Source: Phoebastria nigripes (taxonomy: Eukaryota; Chordata; Aves; Procellariiformes; Diomedeidae). From it: DNA of 64,000 bases. The translations under genes and the position numbers were made by a program. The DNA is taken from contig JAYKAV010002541.1 in the NCBI GenBank assembly GCA_035582835.1, forward strand, positions 249,552-313,551. The letters run 5' to 3'. The notes beneath the pieces were generated by a model. It ran no database searches, had not been told where the DNA came from, and saw only the letters and a list, made by a program, of their open reading frames with translations. Shown here piece after piece: positions 38,701-51,100 of this stretch. Each line of letters starts with the position of its first letter. Position 1 is the stretch's first letter.

Positions 38701-41433
38701 AAAGAGAAAAAGAAAAGGTAAGCCTTAGGCCAGACACGCACAGCACTGCTGGTGCAGGACAGAGTGGAAAGCTTGAACAGAAAAGCAAAAGGGGGACAGA
38801 AAGCAGTCGGTTGTACTTCAAGGTGTGTTACAGACACTTAGTCCCGTCAAAAAACCCACAAGTGAACAGAGCAGTGGTTGTCTGCCAGGTTGAAGGGTAG
38901 TTGGTGTGGATAGAGGAACAGAGGTACATGAAGACAGTTCAGTCCATTCTACATGTGCTCCAGAACTCGAAGATCGAGGGCAGGGGGAAGCACTTTCAAA
39001 GACATTTATATTCTAAGAGAGAGATGACTATATGTACAAAGGGCTCTAGAGCATGAGGAATTGNCTGAGCTGCAGGATGTGCTTGAGCAGATCTTGTGCA
39101 ATTTTTAAAAGATTAGGCAGATGGCAGAAGAGGAGGAACAGATGGAAATCTCCCCACAGCAATGGCCAGGTGGCTGCAGCCACCAGCTCCGATGTTAAAC
39201 TGTGAAGCCCTTTCATATACAGTATGAACATAGTCAGACAAGCTTACTATATACTCAGTGGCACACAGCCAAACTCTATGTTCTTCACCTCTCAGACATA
39301 AAAGCTGATGTTTCCACCACGGAGTATTTTGCTCACTACCACAGATACCAGGAGGGACCTGAATTTGGTCTGTAGTCTCTTGGCTCAGGAAAGAAGTTCA
39401 ACAGCCTTGAACATAGCTACCTTCGTTCAAGACAGAAGTTTCATCCAGTATGATGCATCTACTGCAACCTCTATGGAAATATTTCACACACAGACAGAAT
39501 CAGCCAAGCACAGAGGAGTTCATTCACTCTCTGCCAAATCACTCCATTAAACAACCAAAAAATTCCCACGTCTATGTCAAGCAGTATCCACCAAGGTGGG
39601 CAGGTGTCTTGGCTGGAGGACAGGAAGAAGGCATTTCTATTTTCTGCCTGAAAGGGAGCTAAATCATAGGCTGTCACAGTGATTCTGTTTTCATAGTGTA
39701 AGAGCATTGTCTGANGATCATTCATTTTGGAAGCCTTGATCCAACACTTACAAGAACATCACCATCTCTGAGACTCAACTATGGAAGAAAACTTCTGGCT
39801 GATATGTTGAGGCGTAGTGTTTATAATACAATTGACTTCCTCTATGGAGGTGCCACCATCTCAGCCTGGTAATATCTTGCTCTGTGCTAAGAGATGCACC
39901 CCTGCTGGGATTGCTCCACAAAAANAGCCAGCAAGGCCAATCAAGGTCCTCCAGAACTCCGCAGTGCCACACTCCAAAGTGTTAAACAGCTACACAATGC
40001 TAAATGCTACACAACTATCACAAGAACGTCCTGCTCCAAACAAAATCCATTCTGTTTGTCACACGCTCCTGTACTCCACAGCACAAAAACACTTTCTTAG
40101 TACCACTGTGTTTCTCCTAAAGTGCTTCCAATTTCCCAGTCCTCCTGAAACCATATGTAGATCTTTTCATCTCCCCAATCCCTCAAATACAAACTTTTAA
40201 AAGATTTTTATAAGTTTAAAAACATTTTCCTCTTTCAAGGCCAACACAAGAACAGAAGTTTTCCATGCTTGAAGGCTAATGACAATCTGTCAGAAAATCA
40301 AAGGCATTTGAACAGGCTTACTCCCTGAATCTGGTAAAGCATCACTCTACCTCCTCCATGTGATGCTACACTTACCAATGCAGCTCTAGTGTAGAAATAA
40401 ATACCCATCACACATCTAACTTAACTGGCATTCACTTTCAAGATGACACTGTCCTTGCCATGATTTTTAATCTCTAATGGTGGCAGCAGCCCCAGAGGAG
40501 ATGTGCATGTGATAGCAAGCATGAATGCACCATTAAACCATGAGAATTTGCCACAAGCTTTTTGCCATGACTTGTGAAGGAAGCCGAGAGATTCTCCATT
40601 TACTTACACTGTCCTCCCTACTGCTAGTATCTGTTAAATGGCTGCAGCNTTCAGGAACCGCAACACCCCACTATACAAGCTCCTAACAAGGCAGCGCTCC
40701 CTGATCTGATAAGGTTTCTGTAAGACCTGTTCATAACAGTCAGGCTAGCAGCACAGACAGGATTACAGCATAGAGTACAGCTGCTTCCAGACATGGCTTG
40801 TTAGAAAATCAGTACAAGCAGGGTCAGGGAAGGATTATTTCATGTCAGCAAAACAAGCAAGAACAGTAAATTCCAGAGAAGCCAGCCCCAAACCCAGGAA
40901 ATTTGAAGTGTTTGAGAAGGGCCTGAAGAAGAAACACGCCTGTGTGGCTCTGCAGATTAACAGGGGGAAACAAAGCACCAGCATAGCTGAAGGAAACTGC
41001 TCCCAAAGATCTGCAGCACGCTAACAGACGGGCTTTGCAGGCACCACAGCAATTCCCTCCGATGCCGGATAAGGGTGCCCGATTTCTTTTTCAGCCATGC
41101 CCCACCCAGGCTTCTCAGCTCAAATAAATGCCCCTTATCTACAGGGCTGCCTGTTTACTGAAGACTGCCAAAGTGTGGTGATCTGCTCTATGGATATTAC
41201 TCTCAGCAGGACATGGCTTAACTTTCCAAACTAATACATCGCAAGACACTCTGGTAGGAAAGAACAGCTCTCTATCAATAATGAGAAACGGAGTCCTCTG
41301 AAGAGCAAAGCTGGCCTGAAGGCCCTGTCTGTGGCCAAAAACACATGGAAAATTCCCAGTTAACTAAGTGATCCCAGCAGCAGATTTAAGACTACCAGAT
41401 AATCTACAGCTTGTTTTTCCCTTTGACAGGTTT

Positions 41434-41600
41434 TCACATAACTAGAGGAGCGTTGTTTGGAAAGGAGGTGGGGAGGTCTCTTGTCCAGCCTCCCATTTGG
41501 AGCAGAGCTATCACTAACACAAGGTCGGGGCTGGCTCCATCTTCCCTCTCTTTGTGGAGGACAGCAATATATGACTATGGTATCCCCCAGATTGTGCTTA
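41434..41600 (-). mobile_element. CR1 LINE 3' fragment, decayed
   Basis: The + strand shows the antisense CR1 3'-end order: CACATAACTAGAGG (tail remnant), GTTTGGAAAGGAGGTGGGGA, GGTCTCTTGTCCAGCCTCCC, GGAGCAGAGCTATCACTAAC and AGGTCGGGGCTGGCTCC. These correspond to the GGAAGGGACCTCTGGAGGTC, ATCTAGTCCAGCC and GAGCAGGGCTA blocks of CR1 variants. It is more diverged and shorter than the copy at 17.4 kb, and its right end is uncertain. Confidence 0.55.
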
Positions 41601-43613
41601 AATACAGCCACGCTTAGTGCAGAAGCAGTCAGTCACCCCCTCTGTACATGGCATTAGGCATCCCAAAAAGCCTGCTCTCGAAGTCCATCAACTGTATTAA
41701 ACACTCGGACTATACAGATAGGTATAAGCACACACCTGGCCTACCTGCCTGGATCAGCTGTCACTTCTCCCTTCTTTTTAGGTGTCTATCATCTTAGTCC
41801 ATATCTGCATGAATGGAAATTAATCACAAATGTTCAAGTGTGTTCAAGTGAGAAAGGGAGGCACTTTGAGTCTCATACTGCTGGCTGCTACACCTGTCTC
41901 TAAATTACATATAAAGNGCTTTCATGCTGCTCAGAGCGTAAGTATTCAACTACTTATCAATTCAAACTATGAATTATTATGAAATAAAGAAAGGAACATA
42001 GCAAGGAGACCTCCAAATCACACTGACTACAGTCGTAAGTAAAAATAAGCGATGCCCAAGCATGGTGTTTTGCTGAGCATGTAGCTGCCTGGGAAGGTGT
42101 GTTGTGCTTCACGGCCAGCCTGCAGCACAGGACCTGCACACCGCCCCAAAGCTGAACACAAGCACGATGAAGCAATTCCTCCTTATTGGGACATCTCTGG
42201 CTCACAGAAGTCCATTTGGCTACGTGCGCTTTTTAAAAATCAACATCACCGAAAAAGGGAACATAAACAAAGGAGGTCAGAATCACCTACAAGTACTTCA
42301 CCAATGCAAGATCATTACTACCATTCACTTCAAACAGCAAAAAACAATTAGCAACAATTTAGCCAGGAAAGTAGGCAAAACCCGCCCACTATATATCTGC
42401 AAACAGCATCAAACAGATTTACAATTAACATGTGCAATCATGACCACACTGAGTTAAGAGTTAAGATTGCAGGAGCAGGGCATGGTGCTACCCATGGGGC
42501 ACCCCTGAACTGAGTGGCCACAGAGGAGACAGCTGCCTGAGCCATGCAATCACATCCCTAATCACAACACACCCAGAGGTCACCTCTGCCATAAAGAGGT
42601 GTCCCAGGCTCTTGTCATTCATTCAAAAAAGCCTTTCCTCCATGTGAGGCCACTTAGTGCAAAGCAGTCACACTCCTTTAATTAAAGGAGCACATCCCTG
42701 AAGCTACTTCAGGCTTTTCTCCCACAACACAAAGTCCTCCGATTTAAAGAGGGCAAAAGCCAGTCAGTGTTGGAGGCTGTGAACGCGCAAAGACCAAACT
42801 AGAAGGAACCCAAGAGAGAAGCGACTTCTCATCCTCCGAAGCCTTGTCTGCATCCATACTTGCAGATCAGCACCCCGTTCTTCATCGGATGAGCAGGAAG
42901 GCCTTCTAAAATGAAGTGTTAGCCAGCTCCCTACTATGGCTGTTCAGCTAGACCACAGCTCAATGCAAGGCAGAGCAAAAGCATGGACTGACCACCACCA
43001 TGCTACTTCACGTATCGCCATTAGGGGAATCCTTCTGGTAAGCTGTCGCTGTTACTCATGGGGCTGTCAAATACGAAGTCCTTGAGAGGGGGCTAGAATG
43101 GTCTTGGTTGCAACAGAATGATGTTCTATACATTTAGCCTGTTTCAAAACCCTCCAGTCAGTAACTGGGTCTCTTGACACCTATCCTCCAAAGGTAAGGA
43201 TAATTTCTTTTTAAAGGGATGGTTTTTTCCCCCCCCCCCAGATTAAAAAGAGCATACAAAGATCTTACCTAGCACAAACTTCTTTTCAGGAGAGGCAAAA
43301 GTTCACTAATGGAAGAAAAAGGGAAAGGGAGGACTTAAAAAACAGCCTTGGGAACTGTAGGGCAAGAGAAATGAGTTGTCCTTTAGCAAAGCTGTGGTGG
43401 AAAAACACTGCTTCTGCAAGGTCACCCAAGAGCAGTGAAGGCCTGCAGTGAAGCGCTGAGAGCTTTCCAAGGGCACAAGAACCTCAACTCAAGGTGAACT
43501 GAGGTTTTTTACTTATTTCCACTGCTGGGAACAGCCCCCTCCTCACTGCAATGTTAATTTCCAACAAAATATGGAAACAACCACCACCGTGTTAAACTAC
43601 ACTATTAAACTAC

Positions 43614-43619
43614 TTTATT
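43614..43619 (-). terminator. ERI1: Candidate distal polyadenylation signal of ERI1
   Basis: AATAAA on the - strand. About 15-45 bp further downstream in ERI1 sense come GTGTAGTTT and GGTGGTGGTTGTTT, a good GU-rich element. It is the best-formed 3' end signal I see downstream of ERI1. Confidence 0.45.
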
Positions 43620-46258
43620 ATAAGACAAGCACAGGCGGGAGCAGTTTCTATGGACAACTGACCTGCTGAGACTTGCCCCTGTAGCCATACCTCACTAGGA
43701 GATTGATGGGAGGCTACAAACTGTTGTGACGTCTTCTTCCCCATGCAGCTAGTGACATTTGCTCAGGCATTTGCTCATCAAGACAGAGAGGTTATTGCTC
43801 TTTAACCTGTCTGAGAAACCTTTTTCCCCCCCTCTAACACAACACCAAGATTCTGTGAATCCCTCTCACATTCATATAAATACATATTAAGAAATCTACT
43901 TGAAAGTGCTCATGTTGAAATTTGTCTGCAACTCCTTTGTTTAAAGCTTGCTAGTGTTTTACAAAGGCTGTCTGCAGTAGCGGTAGAATTGCTCAAGTAC
44001 AGCTCCTGAAATGTGAAATTGAACAGAACAACAACAAAACAAGGCCTCTTACTATATCAGCAGGATAATGTCTGCATGTTTTTTTTCTGCATAAAAAGGA
44101 GATTGTTTCTTACATAGTTGTCAATGAATTTTTCCAGCATGGAGGACTCCTCTAATAAATAAAAATATTCATTACAGCAGAGATGCACTCAGCAAGCTTC
44201 TCTGGACAAACACACGAGATCAACCTGAAAAAACATTGTTTGGCTGAACACAAGCGTCACTATTAAAATCACCATACCACGTATTTTCTTCCCTCAAATG
44301 CCTCCTTCCCCTTTAATATGAAACCATCCAGGAAAATCTATCCCTTTACTAAGTGTTGTGAACTAGCCACATTCATGAGATTTACGCCACCTGGCCATGG
44401 CAATGTTGCTAGTTCACCAGAGATTAATTATGGGCCATGCTGTGACCAAGACCCCCAAGACTGCTGAAGTCATCTCATGCTTTATAGTGAATTCAGTTCC
44501 TGACATGTTAATAAATACCAACTTATTTTAATAAGTTTGTTTACATTTCAAGTAAACCAACAAACATTGATAAAATGCACTTCATCTCAAAATCAGAATC
44601 AAACATTCTGTGAAAATAGTTACAGCTTACAGTTTGACATTAATCCAACTTAGATAAAACAGTATCTGGAATGATTCCACTGATTTCTGCAACTCACTGA
44701 CAAAAAAAACTACTCAAGCAGTAAACAGAAAACAATTATTAATATTTAACCTTATCTCAAAATATCTTTTTGAAGTTATTTAACAAAAATAAACAACTCT
44801 GTACTTAAAATAAATGATGTAAAATTACAACAGCTCTTCACTTATGAAACCTGTAGTATAATCTGTAACAAAAAGTTTTTCACTGGACTGTGAGCCTGGT
44901 TACAGACCTGTAAATAAAAGACTAGTGACAAGGTCTATGATACTGCCAGCATCCCACGGGGAGATCTGCTGAGCTAGACTCAATTTTATCACAGAAACAT
45001 TCACCAGAGTAACTCAGAGACAAAAAAAGTAAATTACCATGGTTCTTCAAAAAAGAGGATACTATGGTTGCTATAGTGAAAAAGCAAATATATAATTAAC
45101 AATTTGTACAAATATGGGCTGACAAATAAATGGTATTTTCAGAGTAAGCATATCAGAGATTTGGATTTTACCCTTCTGAAAATACATCAAATATTGCTAC
45201 AGAAAGAAAGGAAACTGTAAAGGTCAACAAGACTCCACAAGTAGAACAAGTATTTACTTTCAGAAAAAAAATGAATATCATTCTGAAGCCATTGTGGTTG
45301 TCCAAAACTGTGACTCTGGAAAGAAAACTTCACGTGCAGGAAGGAAGCAACTGAGAATTAACCAATACTTCTCTCTCTTACATGAATTTGAAATGAAGTT
45401 TTCACGTTTCCATTGATCCGCTTTAACAGTCAGAAGAGCAAGGGGAGCTGGGAGGAGTTTGATTAGCCAAGCAGTCAATGTTCTCAACAAAGCTTTATTA
45501 TGAATTGGTTATTTTGTTTCCTGAATATAAGTGGCAGAAAGAATGAATGAATTATAATACAGGAATGCCAAACTAACTTTTTTTTGACTAAGAGCAACCA
45601 AAATACATCATTCCGCTTTTCAGAACAAGCCCTTCTAATGCAAAGCTGATCACATTAATGTTGTACTTCATAACAGCCCATGAAGACAAAGCAAATTAAC
45701 ACTTTGGCCTCTTTTGAATATCATCTTATCTGGGGCCTAGGAAGAAAGCAGAAGTTGTTGTTAATAATTAGATGTGGCCTTTACTAACAAAATTATATTA
45801 ATCTTCCAAGGTTAGATTTTGAGATAAAGGCGTAGCTTCATGGTGGCAGAGGAATGGGAAGGTACCAAAAATAGTTGAGCATGTCTTTAACTATGAACTA
45901 GAAGCTTCTTGTTTTATTTTACTAACAACCACATTGTCAAACTTTTGTGCTATCTGGCATGTTTTGAACTTATTTTTACTTCACTCATTTTTAAGTCCCA
46001 ATAGCTGACAGTGTCTAAAAGTGGTATTAAATGAAGTGCAGCTGTGAGTGCAGCAGGAATAGGAGATACTGAAGAACCTTCTCTTTTTAAATACAAATTA
46101 AAAAAAAAATTACTATCATACTGCATTAATGGAACTTTTATTCAATACACAGCTCTTCTATGTCCCTTAAAGACAAAAAAAACCCCCCAAACAACACAGT
46201 ACTTCTCTACTGCTTTAGAACTGATGAACGTGCTCCCATTTCTCCTAGACTTTGTAAC

Positions 46259-46284
46259 AAAAAAAAAAAAAAAAAAAAAAAAAA
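46259..46284. repeat. Poly-A tract (26 bp), poly-U in ERI1 sense
   Basis: Twenty-six consecutive A residues on the + strand within the inferred ERI1 3' UTR. A second tract lies about 55 bp to the right. Confidence 0.95.
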
Positions 46285-46339
46285 GATCGAAAGAAAAAAC
46301 GTCTGAACTAAAATAACTATCAGATCTCGTATTCCGTCT

Positions 46340-46363
46340 AAAAAAAAAAAAAAAAAAAAAAAA
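46340..46363. repeat. Poly-A tract (24 bp), poly-U in ERI1 sense
   Basis: Twenty-four consecutive A residues, the partner of the tract at 46,259. Confidence 0.95.
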
Positions 46364-46725
46364 TTACCAGCAAGAACCCTTAGAAGAGTGCCTTATCAGG
46401 AAAGGCCAGCCCGACCACTCGCTATTTCAGTTCTTCCAGCAATGTCTTATTCGTGTGCAATCAATAATCAGATGCTAGATATCATTAGAGTATGGCATAG
46501 TAAATAAATACTACCCACAGGCTGGGGTGGAACAGCAGCGCACAGGCCCAATCAATCTTTGCATGTGTATAAATTACAAGTTCTTAAAAGCTTAACACTT
46601 TGCCTGGATTCCACATATCAGCCTTACTGCTAGAAAAGCTGCAAACAACAACAACAACAACCATCAGTATAAAAAAAAACTGCTGTAACACAGGCTTCAA
46701 AGAGCAAAGAGCTTCCACACTCCTC

Positions 46726-46731
46726 TTTATT
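46726..46731 (-). terminator. ERI1: Candidate proximal polyadenylation signal of ERI1
   Basis: AATAAA on the - strand, 136 bp past the ERI1 stop, followed in ERI1 sense by GAGTGTGG and later CCTGTGTT. It could produce a short-UTR transcript. Confidence 0.45.
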
Positions 46732-46866
46732 TCAACAGAGATGATTAGTTAAGGTGCTTTCAGATTCTGCATTGCAGACAGGTTGGCAGAGGTGGCCATT
46801 TAATAAGCTCTTAACAGTCTTCAGGGGGTATCCGAGAGCAATTCCTAAGGCAGAACCACTGAACCG

Positions 46867-47109
46867 CTAGTTTCTGTAGCGGGGCATCTGTGGAGCAGGG
46901 GCTCCCTCTAAGGGGGCTGAGGAGGAGACTGTCATAAGCTGTCCAGCATGCATTCTCTCATTCACCCGCAGTTCACAGCCATCCTGCAGCATCCTTATAG
47001 CTATCCTTGCAATGTTTTTAGAGTCATCAAGTCCACTGTGAGGTCTCCCATCATAATTCATGCCCAGCTTTTCAAGCATGATTGTCAGCTTGGTCTGGTT
47101 CCTAGGAAC
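46867..47109 (-). CDS. ERI1: ERI1 coding exon 7 (Exo III motif, C-terminus)
   Basis: 243 bp encoding residues 260-339 and the TAG stop. It begins VPRNQTKLTIML after the acceptor CATTAG and contains RPHSGLDDSKN with His283 and Asp288. It ends in a short, Pro-rich tail. Confidence 0.97.
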   Translation of the reverse strand, partial: VPRNQTKLTIMLEKLGMNYDGRPHSGLDDSKNIARIAIRMLQDGCELRVNERMHAGQLMTVSSSAPLEGAPAPQMPRYRN

Positions 47110-48106
47110 CTAATGGAGAAAGTGAACCACATTCAAGGATTAGGTTCTGTACCAAGTCTTTTTAATCTAACACAGTGCAGTAGAAACATATGCAGATTTT
47201 AAGTCTACTTAAATCACATACTACTTTCATGTTGCCTTTTTTCAGATCACTAACAATTCCATTTCAAAGCACCTTGGTGAGACAGACACTCTCGTTTTTA
47301 CAGAGGCAACATAGTCAACAGGAGCTTGTCTAGACTCAGGATAATCTCTAGAGCCTCTCACCATTACCAGCACCAGCTCAAGATGTGCCAGTGCTGGCAA
47401 CGGTGGAAGCCATGGCCTAGCTAGGTTTAACAAGCTTTATAAAAAAAGGAATTACCACCCAAAATGGCATTGCAGAATGTATCAGATTTTGGTTTTCCTT
47501 TTAAATGCTAAGCGATTAAAGAAGCACCAGGCTCCTGATTCTCACTGACATCAAGCTTCTGAATGCCTCCACACACCACAGGAACAGATCAGCAACACCT
47601 ATAGCAGCCCATGTTTACATGGATGACCAACAGCATGAACAGACAAGGAAGCTTAATTGACCTACCCATGCGAAGTGCTACACCAGCAAAAGCCCCAAGT
47701 CCTCTCTTGATTTACTACTAAACATATATTTGTGCTTTGGGAAGGTCAAAAAACACCAAAAGGGTAACTTTAAAGGAAAACTTTAGTTTGCTCTCTTGGT
47801 GGTGGTGCTTGGGGTGGGGGAACATGGGACATGACAAGTTCCAGGATATTGCACCATACTACTGGATTTAATAGCTAGGCAGAATGGCGACAACACAGTT
47901 GCCAAAACCTGGCAACTCCAATAATAACACCCACAAACTGGGCAGGGGAGACATACCTGCAGGTTGTGGGATATTCCACAGGAAAGTTACAATACATTCC
48001 TTGTCATTAATTTTATCTATTATTTAACAACAGATTCATAGCAGCACAGAATAGCTAAACAGAAGCACCGAACAACTATAAATGCTACAACTGTTTGCAT
48101 TTATTN

Positions 48107-48140
<34 letters not shown>

Positions 48141-51100
48141 CAAAAAGTAAAAAAACTGATTCATTCTAAGTTACAATCTTCATTGCCTTTGATGAAAAAG
48201 CACTCACTGCTCAACAGAAAAGGAGAAAGAAGGTATGTCTAGGTTAAAGCTGATAGGACTAACAAGACTGTTCTGGGTTCTCGCATGCATGTTTCCAACA
48301 GAAACGGTCATGCAGAGAAGGCACAATAATAGAGGGAGAAATGGAGTAACCCTGTAATGTTTGCTCAGCACAAAGTAAAGCTCTTCTCTTATTAAATGTT
48401 AACCTCTTTTTTTTCTAGAGATTACATTTAGTATGAAAAAGCCCTTCAAGAGAAGATCGTCAGCTAGGCTGAAATCACATTCAAACAAATGGTTTAGCGT
48501 AGACTGACTAGGAATTCACTAGAATCTCAAATAACCCATTTTATGGTAATCTGACAGTGAAAGCAAGCACTGAACTTGGTATTACTTTTCTCTTGACAAT
48601 TTGATCCAACTGCAGATATGTCTTAATCTTTCTCTGTTCCCAGTACACTGTCAAAAATGGAGATATCTGAGGGTAGTGGTGCAAATTAGTTCTGAGGTGT
48701 ATTACATGAAAACAGGAAAAAATAATTGAAAAATCAATACAGAGCCTTTTCAGCTGAACTACTTCAAGACACGCTTGATCTAAGAGCACCAGTATGACAT
48801 TTTTAGACAATCCCTCATGGAGCATCTCCTGATTCTTAAAAACAAGATTAAAATCAAAAGGCAGTGGATTATATGATCTTCAATTAGTAAAGTGAGATCT
48901 GGGCATGAAGCACATTTGAAAATCAGGCCCCAGGCAACTAGTTTAAGTACTATAATTTTATACCACACAAGTAAAGATGACAAGCACAACAGGACATTCT
49001 AGACTTTTAAACCAAATTTTCCCGCAAGAGAAACAACAATCTGTACAAACCTTATAGAAGTTCCCATATGATTTGCGAATATTGATCCACTTTTTGGCAA
49101 AAGAAGGGTATTTGATACGGCTAATACGGCACTGGATGTTCAAAAATTTACTCATATCCCAAGATCTTAAAAAGTCAAAAGAGAAAAGAGAAAAACATTA
49201 CTAATACATAATTAAGATGCCCTGTGTTCTACATATGGCACAGCTGTAGCACAAACAGCTGTCTTTTCTTTGGTGGTCAGTAGAAGGAAAACAGTTTAGG
49301 AAAAGCTCTTTTGCTATAATCATAGTAAAGAATTTTTTAATATGAATTTGTTAATCATGAGGAAAAGAAATAATGACATGAGCAAGATTTTCACTAGGAT
49401 GGTTTCAGGTCCAGGATGGTTAAAACAAAAAATAGCACGCCAACTTCTCCGCCTACCACATCTACTCCAAAAACTGCCAATAAACTAGATGCTTACACAG
49501 CCCTTGGGGAAGCAAGTGACACCTTAAATTTTCCTGATTGCTTGGGTATGCATGCATCTCCCTACTTAACGTAGGTTATTGAAACAAGACTGCACTTAGT
49601 TTTAGGAGAACCAGACCTTTATGGAAAGAAGATGAAACTATAAAAACCTATGCACTTCTAGCCTGCCTTCCTGAAGGGAACCACCCCAACAAGTTTGTAA
49701 GCTTCAAGCTAAAATAAAGCCTTTTCCCCCCCCTCTCTTGCAGCTGTCTACACAATCTCACCTATATGACAGATTTCACTGCACCTATTTTCCTTGAGGA
49801 ATTTCTTTCCTTGAGGAATTTCACTGAGGGGATTCCCCTGGAGGGGAATTCCAGACACATTCTAGGCCCTGTAACATAACCAGTCTTGCACCAGTTTTGC
49901 TTTAGCATTTTCTTTTTTTAATTCACTGTTGCTTCCAAAGATAGAAACCTAATCATAGGTAAGAAATTAGTCAAATAGCAGTATTTATCACAGTTCCTTA
50001 AATTGAAGTTGGAAAGACATTATTTTAACTCCTTATTTTTAAGGTGTACACGGATCTAAACCGTACACCTCAAGTCTTGTGTGACAGCTTTTAAATGGCT
50101 TCACTGTTCACACTGGACACAACCACATTTCAATGATACGGGTTCTTCACCAGAAAAGACCTGTGATTTATGGTCATTGTCCAAATCTTCAGGAATTTTG
50201 AGAAAAAAGTCTCATCGCCAAAAAAATTTTCCCACTTGGTAAGTTGGATTAGTTAAAAAAGGTTTTGTTATGTATCCATTCATCTCCTACAAGACATTAC
50301 TTTTCAAACCACTCATATTATAGACTAGAATATTTATCTGTGTTCTACTTGACAGAAGTGTTAGGAAGTCGTACTAAGATCCCCCATGCTCTTTTTTCAT
50401 AAACTCCAGTTTTGTTTCGGGGTTCATATCCCTTTGGTTCAACACAATCATTGTAACAGAGCGGCACAGGACTGCCTTTTTAATCCAGCACAGCAGAAGA
50501 CTTACTCCAGGCAAACAACAGGCATAGTAACATGGAAATGCATCATTCAACTCAACANGGCTAATGTCAAAAACTCTCTGTGCTACTTAAATCCCTCATT
50601 CCACAGAAGGAGAAAAGCAGACGTTAACAGAATAGTAATGTTTCACAGTTAAAAAGCAAGCATCACCTACAGAAGAATTCCCTGGCCAGTGCTATATAAG
50701 ATAAGGCTCAAACAGTATCTTTCATCGTATAACAAAGCTAAGATCACAAGAACAATGTTGCATCACAGATATATCTAGATCTCAAGATCTGTTCACTTTG
50801 CAGTCATTAGGGGACTTGATGTTCCACACAGACCTTCTGAGAGAGCAAGTTCAGGTGGCAGTTCAAGGACTAGTCAATCCCTCACACACAAAGCTTGTCA
50901 GAGCTGGGACCCACCAGAGCCACAGTCCTCTAAGCCAAAGCAGAGAGCTTTCTGTGCTAGCCATTTCTCCTTGTTCAATAAACAGCATAATCCATTATTG
51001 CCTTCTGGCGAAATATGCAGGATGTATTAACAGTAACACTAACACACATAGGATACAACACAACCACCACGCATCTCTGAAACCTTGGATTCAGGAGAGC

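Larger units (their letters stand above)
12736..43599. other. Intergenic interval between convergent PPP1R3B and ERI1
   Basis: About 31 kb without a gene I can support. The longer open frames (for example 26,576-27,073 and 29,815-30,276) have no recognisable domain, codon pattern or splice context. Contents I can name are two CR1 fragments (about 17,368 and 41,434), an (AG)10 run, a 29-base poly-A, short tandem duplications (24,282-24,313 with a 16 bp period; 21,420-21,450 with a 19 bp period) and a small CpG-richer patch at about 42,740-43,095. Noncoding transcripts cannot be excluded. Confidence 0.55.
43600..46866 (-). other. ERI1: Probable long 3' UTR of ERI1
   Basis: This AT-rich stretch follows the ERI1 stop codon. 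It contains several AATAAA signals in ERI1 sense (TTTATT on the + strand at 46,726, 46,137, 45,494 and 43,614). The distal one at 43,614-43,619 is followed in ERI1 sense by a strongly GT-rich element, so the UTR may extend the full 3.2 kb. The proximal signal would give a UTR of only about 150 bp. No other coding frame is supported. Confidence 0.5.

Noticed and set aside
46044..46316. 90-residue + open frame ending in a lysine run
   Set aside because: The lysines come from the poly-A tract; the frame lies antisense to the ERI1 3' UTR.
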